Source: Allobosea sp. WAO
GTDB lineage: Bacteria > Pseudomonadota > Alphaproteobacteria > Rhizobiales > Beijerinckiaceae
Direction of reading: 5' to 3'
NCBI RefSeq assembly: GCF_001509835.1
Contig: NZ_JXTJ01000012.1
Span: 62,001-126,000, forward strand
DNA length: 64,000 nucleotides
Numbering within the stretch: the first letter of the stretch is position 1; each line of letters begins with the position of its first letter. The notes beneath the pieces are model-generated. The model made no database searches. It was given only the letters and a program-made list of their open reading frames with translations, and was not told where the DNA came from. A program made the position numbers and the translations under genes. This document shows, piece by piece, positions 54,976-63,893 of this stretch.

Positions 54976-55845
54976 TCAGGCCGCTCCGGTCTCCGCGGCG
55001 AGGAAGGCGACGCTGCGCTCCCAGGCCAGCCTGGCGGCAGCGGCATTGTAGCGTTCGGCGCTGGTGTCGTTGTGGAAGGCGTGGTCGACATCCGGATAGA
55101 CGATCGCCTGGTAGCGGATGTTGGCGGCCTTCAGCGCGGTCTCGTAGGCCGGCAAGCCCTCGACCAGGCGGGTGTCGCGCGCCGCGTGCTGGATCAGCAG
55201 GCGGGCCTTGATCTGTGGCACCTTGGCGAGGTCCGGCGAGCGGCCGTAAAAGACGACGCCGGCGGTGAGCTCGGGCGCTGCCACTGCGAGATCGTTGACG
55301 GCGCCGCCGCCCCAGCAGAAGCCGACCGCGCCGACCTTTCCGGTCGCGTCCGGCCGGGCGGCGAGCAAGGCGAGCGCCGCCCGTCCCTGCGCGATGACGT
55401 CCTCCGGCTTGAGCTGCGGGAAGAGCGCGCGGGCGGCATCGGGATCGGCCGGCGTGCCGCCGAGCGGGGTCAGGAAGTCGAGACCGAGCGCTGTGAAACC
55501 GGCGAGCGCCATGCGGCGGGTGACGTCCTCGATATGCGGGTTGAGGCCGCGGTTCTCATGGATGACGAGCACGCCACCGCGCTTGGCCTGCGTTTTCGGC
55601 GCGACGAGGTAGCCCCGAAGCGAAACGCCGTTGACGGTCTCAGTGATGCGGCGTGCCTCGAGCCGGGCATCTTCGGGGGCGACCTGCTGGGCCTGCGCGT
55701 AATTCGGCTCGAGCAGCGCGAGCGCGGCCTCCGCCGCCGCGACCGAGCCGGCGAGCGTGACCAGCCGGCTCATGAAGCTTCGTCGATCGAGCGGCTTGTG
55801 CGTGTATTCGTCGTAGAGTTCGACGATGCGGCGGTCGAGTGCCAT
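54976..55845 (-). CDS. Dienelactone hydrolase family protein, exported
   Basis: 289 residues. The N-terminus has DRRSFMSRLVTLAGSVAAAEAALALL, a Tat-like signal for export. The catalytic triad is Cys in VGFCWGGGAVND (about residue 182), Asp in ARDTRLVEG and His in PDVDHAFHND; HENRGLNPHIEDV supplies the conserved Glu. Dienelactone hydrolases open lactones from catechol degradation, but exported members usually have other esterase roles. Start ATG 55845 (MALDRRIVELYDEY). Confidence 0.87.
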   Translation of the reverse strand: MALDRRIVELYDEYTHKPLDRRSFMSRLVTLAGSVAAAEAALALLEPNYAQAQQVAPEDARLEARRITETVNGVSLRGYLVAPKTQAKRGGVLVIHENRGLNPHIEDVTRRMALAGFTALGLDFLTPLGGTPADPDAARALFPQLKPEDVIAQGRAALALLAARPDATGKVGAVGFCWGGGAVNDLAVAAPELTAGVVFYGRSPDLAKVPQIKARLLIQHAARDTRLVEGLPAYETALKAANIRYQAIVYPDVDHAFHNDTSAERYNAAAARLAWERSVAFLAAETGAA

Positions 55846-55986
55846 GGACGCCTCCCTGATCGGGCGGCGTTCCGCCGCCACATTCCTCCTCCCGGACAGC
55901 CCATGGGGCGCCGGGCGGTCATTGGCGCGGGACGCTAGCACGAGCCGGGATCGCCGGTCAGCGGCGCAAGGCCGCCTGAAACCCGG

Positions 55987-57465
55987 CTATTCGGTCACGA
56001 TCTTGTAACGCTGGCCGGGATTCAGCCTGCCGCCGCGCTCGAGGCCGTTCAGGATCAGGAAGAGCTCCTGCGGTCGATCATGCGTCGCCATGCGCCCGGC
56101 GAGGCTTGCCGGCGTGTCGCCTTCGGCAGCGCTCGCCAGCCTGATCTGCATCGGCTTGACCGATTGGGCTTCGGCCGGGGTCAGGCTGCGGAAGCTGTCG
56201 AGCACGGCACGCATGCCGCGTTCGGGATCGGTCTCGCCCTTGGCGGCGAGGATGAAGCGATAGACGCGCGAACCGGCCTGGATCGCGGCCAGCCGGAAGC
56301 GCCAATCGGTGCCTTGGCCGGTGGTGACGGCAGCCGGCAGGCCGCCGATCGTCACCGACTCGACCGTCCCGGTGGTGACGCCGTCGATCCAGCCCGAGGC
56401 GACATAGGATTCGAGCGTCTGCCCCGGCTTGAGCGCGACCGAGTCGAAACGCAAAGCCTGGCCGCCGCCGCCGCCAACGCCGACCACCATCTCGCGGGCG
56501 GCCTCCAGCTCGAAGCCTTCAGGCGCGGTGAAGGCGATGCGCAGGGCGCTGTTGAGGTAGCGCCGGCCACGGACCACGCCATCGGCCGGATCGTCACCGA
56601 AGGCGATGCCGTCGATCGCGGTCAGCCAGCGCCCGGCCTCCCGCTCGCCGATGCCGGGCGCGCCGATCTGGCGGGCACTGGAGGTGACCGCCGCGACGCG
56701 CTCCGGGGTCGAAGGGTGGCTGGAGAGAATGTCGAGCTTCTTGTCGCCGCCGCCCTCGCGCCCGGCGCGGAAGGCCGTGTTGCGGCCGAGCGAGACGAGG
56801 AAGCGGCCGGCGCCATAGGGGTCGTAGCCGGCCTTGGCGATGTTGCGAACGCTGATCTGGTCGGCCAGCAACTCCTGCTGCCGCGAGAATTTCGCCAGCG
56901 TCAGCTTCGAGCTGGCCTGGACCGCCGCGCCTGTCGTCGGGTCGTTCAGCACCTGCGCGACGACCTGGCTGACCAGCGCCGATTCGAGCTCCATCTCGGC
57001 CCGCTCGGTGGCGTGGCGTGCGGTGACATGGGCGATCTCGTGCGCCATTACCGAAGCGATCTCGGAGGTGTCGTTTGCGAGGGCGAGCAGGCCGCGGGTG
57101 ACGTAGAGGCGCCCGGTCGGCAAGGCGAAAGCGTTGACGATCGGCGAGTTCAGGATGGTGATCTCGTAATTGCCGATCTGGCCGTCGCTGGCCTTGGCGA
57201 GGCGTGCGACGATCTCCTCGAGCACGGCTCGGACATTGCCCGAGCGGTATTCGCCACCGAAGGCCTGGAGCAGGCGCAGATGCTCGCGGTCCGTGCCCCG
57301 CTGCAGGCTGGCGACGCGCGGCGCGGCCTCGCCGCCGGGCTGGTCGAGCGGCGGCAGGAGGGAGCTCTGGTCGCCAAAGCAGGCGGCCAGCAGCAGGGCC
57401 GGCAGCGCCATGGCGACGAGGCGCCCCCGGGCTGGCTGTCGATATCGCTGCATTGCCTGCATCAA
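55987..57465 (-). CDS. M48-family metallopeptidase lipoprotein with LysM-like end
   Basis: 492 residues. A lipobox (ALLLAAC, about 28-30) anchors it to the membrane. ASVMAHEIAHVTARH (about 140) is the HExxH zinc motif of M48 peptidases, with E near ELLADQISV as third ligand; DILSSHPSTPERVA is the substrate-binding HP motif. The C-terminal part (SAAEGDTPASLAGRMATHDRPQELFLILNGL) is LysM-like, so peptidoglycan contact is possible. Similar to BepA/YfgC, a periplasmic protease for outer-membrane protein quality control. A later ATG (57453) is an alternative start. Confidence 0.9.
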   Translation of the reverse strand: MMQAMQRYRQPARGRLVAMALPALLLAACFGDQSSLLPPLDQPGGEAAPRVASLQRGTDREHLRLLQAFGGEYRSGNVRAVLEEIVARLAKASDGQIGNYEITILNSPIVNAFALPTGRLYVTRGLLALANDTSEIASVMAHEIAHVTARHATERAEMELESALVSQVVAQVLNDPTTGAAVQASSKLTLAKFSRQQELLADQISVRNIAKAGYDPYGAGRFLVSLGRNTAFRAGREGGGDKKLDILSSHPSTPERVAAVTSSARQIGAPGIGEREAGRWLTAIDGIAFGDDPADGVVRGRRYLNSALRIAFTAPEGFELEAAREMVVGVGGGGGQALRFDSVALKPGQTLESYVASGWIDGVTTGTVESVTIGGLPAAVTTGQGTDWRFRLAAIQAGSRVYRFILAAKGETDPERGMRAVLDSFRSLTPAEAQSVKPMQIRLASAAEGDTPASLAGRMATHDRPQELFLILNGLERGGRLNPGQRYKIVTE

Positions 57466-57466
57466 C

Positions 57467-58285
57467 CTAGTCGACCATCTCCAGGGCGGCGCGCGTCTCG
57501 ATCGCGATGAGGAGGCCGTCCCGCCCCTCGATCACGCCGCGCACGCGCACGCGTTTACCGGTCAGCGCCGATGCGGTCCAGCCGCCGCGCTGCAGTTCCC
57601 GCCACAGGGAGCGCGACAGCACGACACTGCCGCCCGCACCGCGACGGCGCGTAAAGTTGAGATAGGTTCGCTGAGCCCGTTCGCCAACCGCTGCGATGCG
57701 CCCCTCAACCACCGCGATCCGGCCCGCCTGCGCCTTCATAGCGGCGGGATCGTGACCGTCGACCACCGGCAGGCCCGCAAGGGCGAGGTTTGTCGCCGGC
57801 GTTGCCGAAACGGCACGATCGGCGACCGCCTTGGCGAGGGCTCCGGACTCGGCTGCCCGCCAGAGTGCGTTGCAGCCGGCGAGACCGGGCTCGGGAAGGT
57901 GAAGCGCAGCCCCGGCCGCGAGCAGCAGGGCGGCTAAGTCGTGCCCGGGGACCTCCTCCGCCGCACCGGTTAGCAGGAGGCGCGCCGGAGCCCGGCCCCA
58001 GCGATCGGCGCCGCCAAGCGCGGCAAGCTGGAAGTCCCTGCCGAGCCACTGTTGGAGCGCGGCCGAAAATCGCTCGCGCTCCGTTTCATCCTGGCGCGGC
58101 GCGAGACCGGCCAGACGAAGGTTCGTGCCGTCAGCCAGAACGAGGTCGCCATGGCGATCGAGACCGGCGAGCCGGACCATGCGGGTTTCCGCAGGGGCAG
58201 TGCAATCTTCGGCTGCAACCGGCCGCGCCGCCGCAAAAATCGCGGCGAGCCCCGCAATCACGATAAAGGAAGGCTTCACCCGCAT
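57467..58285 (-). CDS. Exported thermonuclease-like (SNase-fold) protein
   Basis: 272 residues. A signal peptide (FIVIAGLAAIFAAARPVAAED) is followed by a region (DLVLADGTNLRLAGLAPRQ, DRWGRAPARLLL) resembling the staphylococcal-nuclease fold, and then a C-terminal part RVRVRGVIEGRDG like OB-fold end strands. The SNase active-site Arg/Glu set is not clear, so catalysis is doubtful. It is close to the M48 gene stop. Start 58285 (or 58309) is close to the divergent tRNA-Arg. Confidence 0.6.
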   Translation of the reverse strand: MRVKPSFIVIAGLAAIFAAARPVAAEDCTAPAETRMVRLAGLDRHGDLVLADGTNLRLAGLAPRQDETERERFSAALQQWLGRDFQLAALGGADRWGRAPARLLLTGAAEEVPGHDLAALLLAAGAALHLPEPGLAGCNALWRAAESGALAKAVADRAVSATPATNLALAGLPVVDGHDPAAMKAQAGRIAVVEGRIAAVGERAQRTYLNFTRRRGAGGSVVLSRSLWRELQRGGWTASALTGKRVRVRGVIEGRDGLLIAIETRAALEMVD

Positions 58286-58313
58286 ACGCTTTATGCTAAA
58301 CGCATTCACGTGC

Positions 58314-58390
<77 letters not shown>

Positions 58391-58710
58391 GCTCTCCACG
58401 CAAATCCTTGATTTGCTACAACTTCCTCAGATATCAGCATAATCTACGGCTCAACCTGCAACACACGGGTGCAAGACGCATGAGCCGGGAACGCACGTCC
58501 GGGCAGCTGTGGCGTCGTGGCGAGCGGGGATGTTCTATCTGACATCCGGGCGCCGAGGGAGCTCGCCGAGGCCCGAACCTATCTCACCTCGAGAACCCTG
58601 AAGAGGCTCGGCACGTCGGCTCGCGCCGAAGCGCTCCGTCGCCGCCATTTTGCGCTCGCGCCAATGCGACAACGCCGGTCAACAGGCCATGTCGAGGGCT
58701 ATGGCCCTCG
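58391..58710. other. Spacer downstream of tRNA-Arg
   Basis: 320 bp with no gene that I can support. A weak stem GCAAATC-CTT-GATTTGC (58400-58416) lies 10 bp after the tRNA but without a T-run. No direct repeat of the tRNA end and no integrase are visible, so integration cannot be shown from this sequence. Confidence 0.4.
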
Positions 58711-59481
58711 TTACAAGGACGGCGACTCCCTTTCGCGGGTTGGCAAGGCAGCTGCCAACCTGCCGGCCCATTCCTCGATGCCAGCTTCGTTCGAAAGCAG
58801 ATCCTGCCGGATTTCGATCAGTACGGCGGGGATACCGCGGTCGTCACCGTGGATCGGGACCGCGTAATCCTCATCGCGGCTGATCAGGTAGGGCTCGTTG
58901 GCCGCGACGACGAGCACTGCGTCGAGACTCAGACGCGAGAGGATGTCCCGGGCCAGAACTTCCGCGCTGTCGTAGAGCACGCCAGCGTGCCAGGGCCGGG
59001 AAACGCCTAGAAAGACGGGGGTGAAGGAGTGGATGGTGACGATCAGCGTCGATCGCCTGGTAGCGGTCCGCCGGTCGAGATGGGCGGACACGCTGTCATG
59101 GAATGGTGCGAACATCACCTCCGCCCGTCGCGCCCGCTCCGCCGCGTCGAGGCCGCCATTCCCGGGGATCTCGGTGTCCTCGGAATGCACGGGGATGCTG
59201 CCGGGTGTGCCGAGCGGCCGGTTCAAGTCGATCAGAAGTCGCGAATAGCCGCTGAGAAAAGCCGGTGCGTCGAGATGCGCCGATAGGCGCCGGGTCAGTT
59301 CGGCGGCGCCGATATCCCAGGCGATATGCCGATCCAGGTCGCGGGGGGCGAGCCCCAGCCGCTGGTACTCGGCCGGGATGTGGTTGGAGGCGTGTTCGCA
59401 CAGAAGCACGATGTCGGACGTGCCCTGCTCGTTCAGGACCTCGACCGCCGCAGGCCAATCGTTCCGGACATGCAAGGTCAT
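58711..59481 (-). CDS. N-formylglutamate amidohydrolase family protein (second copy)
   Basis: 256 residues. LCEHASNHIPAEY (about 28-40) and DLNRPLG, HSFTPVF and IEIRQDLL near the end fit the FGase fold with its zinc residues. It is a shorter, divergent relative of the protein at 12559-13479. It is the last gene of a four-gene unit with the glutamine-synthetase-like, isochorismatase-like and RpiR genes (all minus strand), and its start overlaps the glutamine-synthetase-like stop. It probably hydrolyses an amide or N-acyl glutamate-like intermediate. Confidence 0.84.
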   Translation of the reverse strand: MTLHVRNDWPAAVEVLNEQGTSDIVLLCEHASNHIPAEYQRLGLAPRDLDRHIAWDIGAAELTRRLSAHLDAPAFLSGYSRLLIDLNRPLGTPGSIPVHSEDTEIPGNGGLDAAERARRAEVMFAPFHDSVSAHLDRRTATRRSTLIVTIHSFTPVFLGVSRPWHAGVLYDSAEVLARDILSRLSLDAVLVVAANEPYLISRDEDYAVPIHGDDRGIPAVLIEIRQDLLSNEAGIEEWAGRLAAALPTRERESPSL

Positions 59482-60803
59482 CAGTACAGCGTCCTGTAGA
59501 GCTCGCAGATCGCGGCGGGATCGAGACCGGCGAGGCGCTCGGCCTCGTGGCGCTTGACGCCGACGAAGCTCTCGACGAAGGCCGGCGCGAACCAGCCGAT
59601 GACGGTCCCGTCGGCGAGCAGCGCATCGATCGCCGCCGGCAGTGTTTCGGGCAGGCGCCTCAGGCCGAGCTTGCCCTGCTCGGCCTCGCTCATCAGCGTG
59701 GGGTCGCCCGAGACCAGCGGCGGCGTCGGCAGGTTCGCCTTGATGCCTTCCAGTCCGGCGCGGACGATCGCAGCCAGCGACAGATACGGATTGCCGGTCG
59801 CATCGGCGGCGCGGTACTCGATGTTGAACTGCCGGGACGGGTCCTTGCCGCCGATCGTCGCGACCGGGCAGATTCGCAGGGACGCCTCGCGGTCGCGGTC
59901 GGCCAGCCAGGTGTAGGACGAGCTCCAGCTGTGCGGCTTGAGCCGGTAGTACGACGATACGCTGGCAGCGGTCAGCGCGGTCATGGCCGGCAGATGGCGC
60001 AGCACGCCGGCGCAGAACGCGCCCGCTTTGGTCGACAGTCCGGCTGGTCCGCTCGGGTCATAGGTCGCCGGTTGGCCGTCGGCGTCGATGAAGCTGAAGT
60101 GGATGTGGACGCCGTTACCGACGGCGTTCGGCGCGGTCTTCGGCGTGAAGGTCGCTTGCCAGCCGAGATTGCGCGCGAGCTCGCGGGTGATCTCGCGGAT
60201 CGCCACGCAGCGGTCGGCGGCGGCCAGGCCATCCGCCGGCGCGTGCGTGACCTCGAACTGCTCGTCGCCGAACTCGGCGATGATGACCTCCGGGTTGACG
60301 CCGGCTTCCTCGAGCGCGGCCATCAGGGCGGGGGCGAAAGGATCGGCCCGCCGCAAGGCGGCCAGCGACAGGGAATGCGCCGGGGCGAAGCTCGCTCCGG
60401 AGATCTGGAACTCCTGTTCGAAGGCGGCGATGACGGAAAGGCCGGTGGCGGCTGTCAGCTCGGCCAGTGCGTCCTTCAGCATAGTGCGCGTGCAGCCGAG
60501 CCAAGGGCTGCCGTCGAGCTCGACGATATCGCCCGCAATCATGTCGAACGGCGTCGGCGAGCCGGTCCGTGCGGTGCGAAAGCGCGCCTGGCGATCCGGG
60601 ATCAGCCTGAGATCACCGGAAGAACCCCAAGGGTTAGGAGTGACGATGGAATTGAACGGGGTCAGCGACAGATTGGCCTGCAGCCAGCCGACGCCGGTCG
60701 CAGCGATCCTGTCTAGCCGGCTTTCCGCAACCGAGCGGCCGCGGGTGATCGCGGAGAGGTCGGTGGTCACGATCGCGACGAGGGGTTCGACGACGGACGT
60801 CAT
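59481..60803 (-). CDS. Glutamine synthetase family protein (gamma-glutamyl ligase type)
   Basis: 440 residues. A full glutamine-synthetase catalytic domain: FEQEFQISG (Glu of the metal site), FGDEQFEVTHAP, NGVHIHFSF (His) and QFNIEYRAADATGNPY (about 345, Arg). An N-terminal beta-grasp (LVAIVTTDLSAITRGRSV) precedes it. Several such homologues are not ammonia-assimilating but ligate glutamate to amines (PuuA-like). Neighbouring hydrolases suggest a gamma-glutamyl amide pathway here, which is an inference. Confidence 0.87.
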   Translation of the reverse strand: MTSVVEPLVAIVTTDLSAITRGRSVAESRLDRIAATGVGWLQANLSLTPFNSIVTPNPWGSSGDLRLIPDRQARFRTARTGSPTPFDMIAGDIVELDGSPWLGCTRTMLKDALAELTAATGLSVIAAFEQEFQISGASFAPAHSLSLAALRRADPFAPALMAALEEAGVNPEVIIAEFGDEQFEVTHAPADGLAAADRCVAIREITRELARNLGWQATFTPKTAPNAVGNGVHIHFSFIDADGQPATYDPSGPAGLSTKAGAFCAGVLRHLPAMTALTAASVSSYYRLKPHSWSSSYTWLADRDREASLRICPVATIGGKDPSRQFNIEYRAADATGNPYLSLAAIVRAGLEGIKANLPTPPLVSGDPTLMSEAEQGKLGLRRLPETLPAAIDALLADGTVIGWFAPAFVESFVGVKRHEAERLAGLDPAAICELYRTLY

Positions 60804-61447
60804 GCCGATTTCCCCAGGGCTTCGATGCGCGCGACCACGGTATCAGTGTTGGCGACCCAGCAATATCCGCCGAAGGCCTTGAGCGCGGTATCGTGGCGTT
60901 CGGGGGTGCGGGTGGCGCAGGCATCGGCCACGCAGGTGACGAGATAGCCGCGGTCGGCGCCGTCGCGTACGGCCATGTCCACGCACTGATCGGTCATGAT
61001 ACCCGCCACGATCAGGTAGCGGATGCCGAGATTCTTCAGCACGTAGTCGATATTGGTCGAGTTGAAGACGCCAGACGAGGTCTTCGGCAGCAGGATCTCG
61101 TCGCCGGCCGGCGCCAGCGACGGCACCGGCAGCCCTTCTGGCCGGCTGGGCGCGACGTGGATCGGCGTCAGCTTGTGATCGAGGGAGCGGTCGCGGCCGT
61201 CCTCGGTCAGGCTCTGGATGATGGTATGGATCACCTCGACGCCGTTGGCCCGCGCGGCCTTCAGGAGCCTCTCCTGATTGGGGATCGTCTGCGCGGCGGT
61301 CTGCCGGAAGAAATAGTCGCCCGGTCCGCGCTCGGGATGCGCCGGATCTGCGCCCGGTTCCAGCCAGATGCGCTGCATGTCGACGAGCAGGATCGCGGTC
61401 TCGCCGACACGAAAAGCTTCGTCGCGTTTCGGAAGTGGTTGCGTCAT
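60800..61447 (-). CDS. Isochorismatase-family cysteine hydrolase
   Basis: 215 residues. The catalytic triad is Asp in LLVDMQRIWLEP (about 24), Lys in ILLPKTSSGVF (about 123) and Cys in AGIMTDQCVDMAVRD (about 157). The group includes nicotinamidases, ureidoacrylate and N-carbamoyl hydrolases, so an amide hydrolase role is likely. It overlaps the glutamine-synthetase-like start by 4 bp and follows the RpiR gene by 11 bp. Confidence 0.88.
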   Translation of the reverse strand: MTQPLPKRDEAFRVGETAILLVDMQRIWLEPGADPAHPERGPGDYFFRQTAAQTIPNQERLLKAARANGVEVIHTIIQSLTEDGRDRSLDHKLTPIHVAPSRPEGLPVPSLAPAGDEILLPKTSSGVFNSTNIDYVLKNLGIRYLIVAGIMTDQCVDMAVRDGADRGYLVTCVADACATRTPERHDTALKAFGGYCWVANTDTVVARIEALGKSA

Positions 61448-61458
61448 GGCTTGTGGTT

Positions 61459-62373
61459 CTACCTCGCTGAGGACGGCCCGGGCGCCGTGCCGGACCCGTC
61501 GGCTTCGTTGGAATCGCTTCTGTCGAGCGTCACGGCATTGGCATGCCGAATGTCCTCGAGGCGCTCGATGCGTGCGCGTGCCTTGTCGCCCAGGGTCGAG
61601 AGAATATGGGCGACCAGCGCCTCCATCTGCCCGACCGCTGGCGCCAGCGTGTCGTAGGGCGAGGCGACTTCGAGCGGGCTGACGATGGTCAGCTCGGCGA
61701 TGTCGGCGATCGGCGACAGCCAGGGGTCGGTGAACAGCACGATGCGCACGCCGCGTGCCGCGGCCTGGCGTGCATAGGTCATTACATCGAGCTGGTAGCG
61801 GCGGTAGTCGAACGCCACCAGGACGTCCTTGCGACCGAGATCCGCCAATGAGTCGAAAGCCTGTGCCGAGAGCGTGCCGAGATCGCGAACCCCGGGCCTG
61901 AACTGCAACAGATAGCTCGCCAGCATGCCCGCGACATGGCGGCTGAAACGGCCGCCGAGCATGACGACCTCGCCCTTGGCTTCCATCAGGAGACGCGCGG
62001 CGCGGTCATAGCTTTGCAGTGGCGTCAGCGTGGAGGACTTCTCGATCGCGGTGCCGACGGAGGCGAGATATGCCAGGATCGCACTGTCCTCGGAACCGGA
62101 AGGGCGCTTGGCCGCCATCATCAGCAGGGGTGAGTGCAATCGCGACTCGACCTCCGCCAGGAGCTTGGCCTGGAAATCGGGGAAGCCGCTGTATCCGAGC
62201 TTCATCACCAGCCGCACCACGGTCGGGTCGCTCACGCCGGCGCGCCGCGCCAGGCTCGATGCCGTGCCCAGGCCCGATGTCGGATAGTCGGCCAGAAGCA
62301 GCCGCACGATCTTCTCTTCCGACGGCGTGAAGGCCTGATCCTGTTGCATCAGGAGGTCTCGTATCGCCATCAA
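61459..62373 (-). CDS. MurR/RpiR-family transcriptional regulator
   Basis: 304 residues. An N-terminal helix-turn-helix (FTPSEEKIVRLLLADYP to VVRLVMKLGYSGF, 13-65) is followed by a SIS sugar-isomerase-like domain (about 130-260, with VVMLGGRFSRHVAGMLASYL and VLVAFDYRRYQ). It probably controls the operon below and its own gene through the inverted repeat at 62425-62454. The start may be 62373 or 62370. Confidence 0.9.
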   Translation of the reverse strand: MMAIRDLLMQQDQAFTPSEEKIVRLLLADYPTSGLGTASSLARRAGVSDPTVVRLVMKLGYSGFPDFQAKLLAEVESRLHSPLLMMAAKRPSGSEDSAILAYLASVGTAIEKSSTLTPLQSYDRAARLLMEAKGEVVMLGGRFSRHVAGMLASYLLQFRPGVRDLGTLSAQAFDSLADLGRKDVLVAFDYRRYQLDVMTYARQAAARGVRIVLFTDPWLSPIADIAELTIVSPLEVASPYDTLAPAVGQMEALVAHILSTLGDKARARIERLEDIRHANAVTLDRSDSNEADGSGTAPGPSSAR

Positions 62374-62418
62374 TCCTCCACGCAGCCGGTACCTGGGCCT
62401 TCTTCCGTATATGTAGAT

Positions 62419-62454
62419 TTAATTTCATGATTCTTATCCATGTCAATCATGAAG
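62419..62454 (-). promoter_or_regulatory. RpiR operon promoter with overlapping operator
   Basis: A 9-bp inverted repeat TTCATGATT (62425-62433)/AATCATGAA (62446-62454), 12-nt spacer, centre-to-centre 21 bp (two helical turns). A minus-strand -35 TTGACA (62447-62442) lies inside the right arm; with an 18-nt spacer TTAAAT (62423-62418) may be the -10. Such overlap suits repression by the RpiR protein, whose gene starts about 45 bp downstream. On the plus strand, TTGACA (62461-62466) could begin a promoter for the divergent PaiB-like gene. Confidence 0.6.
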
Positions 62455-62692
62455 AGATATTGACATTACGGAGAGGCAGGCCCTAGCTGATTGGGAAGCG
62501 GGGAAACACTGCGGAGCGCGGCATCGGGGATTGGAAACCATGCCCTCGTCGCCAGCACCGGCGTGCTGGACCGGGCGCCGCCTGTCGTCTCACCGCAGCG
62601 GGCCTGAAAACCATGCCGGCCGATCGGAAACATCCGGCCGCCGCTCTGGCGGCGTGTTCTCAGCCCGGTCGCACGTCCAAAGAGGTTGGCCG

Positions 62693-63322
62693 ATGTATAC
62701 CAAGCCTGAATTCGCGCCTCTGTCGCGCGAAGCGGTCTTCGCGCTCATCGAGGCGGCGGCATTTGCGACGGTGGTGACACATGGACCGCATGGCCTGGCC
62801 GTATCGCACCTGCCGTTCGTGCTGGACCGTGCCCGTGGCGAGAACGGCACGCTGGTCTCGCATCTGGCCAAGGCCAATCCGCATGCTGCCCTGATCGCCG
62901 ATGGCGCGGAAACGGTCGCCGTATTCCATGGCCCGCACGGCTACATCTCGTCCTCCTGGTATCCACGAAACCCGGTTCGGGACAGCGCGCCGACCTGGAA
63001 CTTCGCTGTCGTGCACTGCCATGGCCGGCCGGTGCCGCTGGATGGCCGTGACACCGCCAGGCATTTGCTGCAGCTGGTCGAAACCTTGGAACAGGGGCGT
63101 GAGGACCGCTGGCGGATGCGCGAGCTGGGACCGGGCGGCATGGAGCGCCGGATGCCGCACATCATCGGCTTCGATCTGCCGATCGCGCGCCTGGAAGCCA
63201 AATTCAAGATGGGGCAGGATGAGCGGCTCTACGACACGAACGCCGCGATCTCGGCGCTCGGGACAGCCGACCCCGCGCTCGCCGAGTTGATGAACCAACA
63301 TAACACTGGGCGCCGGGACTAG
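62693..63322 (+). CDS. FMN-binding PaiB-type protein
   Basis: 209 residues. MYTKPEFAPLSREAVFALIE begins the PaiB family, and VSHLPFVLDRARG, SHLAKANPHAALIAD, FHGPHGYISSSWY and TWNFAVVHCHGRPVPL fit its FMN-binding split-barrel. PaiB-type proteins have been called negative regulators of degradative enzymes. The ATG at 62693 has the family start. It is divergent from the RpiR operon, whose operator region it might share. Confidence 0.87.
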   Translation: MYTKPEFAPLSREAVFALIEAAAFATVVTHGPHGLAVSHLPFVLDRARGENGTLVSHLAKANPHAALIADGAETVAVFHGPHGYISSSWYPRNPVRDSAPTWNFAVVHCHGRPVPLDGRDTARHLLQLVETLEQGREDRWRMRELGPGGMERRMPHIIGFDLPIARLEAKFKMGQDERLYDTNAAISALGTADPALAELMNQHNTGRRD

Positions 63323-63548
63323 GAGCAGATCCGCCTGCCGGCCCGCTTCTGATGCGCCGGATCGACGCCCTGCATCTGGAACACCCTTATCTGCCCGGGC
63401 GTTGCCAAGGTCGATGATCTGCGCGCGTCAGGTTTGCAGAGCGAGCTCCCAGTTCTCTTTTTCATCAGCTTTGGCACACCAAATTTCTCTTGTGTCAATG
63501 CGTTTCTGGCCGTTTGGCCGCCATGGTTCGCCAGGAGAGGACAGTCAG

Positions 63549-63893
63549 ATGAGCATTTCCGAGATCCAGCGCTTTCGCGCTGACCTGAAGTCCGATGCGG
63601 CGCGGCGCGCGGAGGCTGAGGCCTATAGGGCGGCGCGGGCCGCATCGCCCGACGATGTGATCGCCTTCGCCGCAGCCAAGGGCTACGAGTTCGACGCAAC
63701 CGAACTGGCCGAGGTGGCCAATGAGGCCCGGGGCAGGGAGATCTCCGATGCCGAACTCGACATCGTCTCGGGCGGAGGCGACGCGGGAAGAGGCAGCGCG
63801 CTACCAGACGGCAATACGATCTGGCTTTCGTATTTCTGCGCCGCCCTGATGGCGTGGCCCTATTTGCAAAATCGCCCCCAATCCCAGTCCTAG
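63549..63893 (+). CDS. Nif11-type RiPP precursor peptide
   Basis: 114 residues. A helical leader with SISEIQRFRADLKSDAARRA and PDDVIAFAAAKGYEFDATEL (Nif11-like) ends in LDIVSGGG (70-77), a double-glycine-type processing site. The remaining 37 residues (DAGRGSALPDGNTIWLSYF and onward, with one Cys at 97) would be the core. SD AGGAGAGG lies 9 bp before the ATG at 63549. Nif11 precursors are substrates for lanthipeptide- or cyclodehydration-type modification and ABC peptidase export, but no such enzyme is in this window; they may lie beyond the right edge. Confidence 0.75.
   Translation: MSISEIQRFRADLKSDAARRAEAEAYRAARAASPDDVIAFAAAKGYEFDATELAEVANEARGREISDAELDIVSGGGDAGRGSALPDGNTIWLSYFCAALMAWPYLQNRPQSQS

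Noticed and set aside
57467..58285. Fully active thermonuclease assignment
   Set aside because: The fold resemblance is limited and the catalytic Arg/Glu set cannot be located; kept only as SNase-like.
58517..58867. Plus-strand frame of 116 codons after tRNA-Arg
   Set aside because: No domain, no ribosome binding site and overlaps the 3' end of the FGase-like gene; might be a remnant but cannot be supported.
63430..63520. Sigma-54 promoter (TTTGGCACACC...) upstream of the Nif11 gene
   Set aside because: TGGCAC is present but the -12 GC is not at the required 10-nt distance from the -24 GG.
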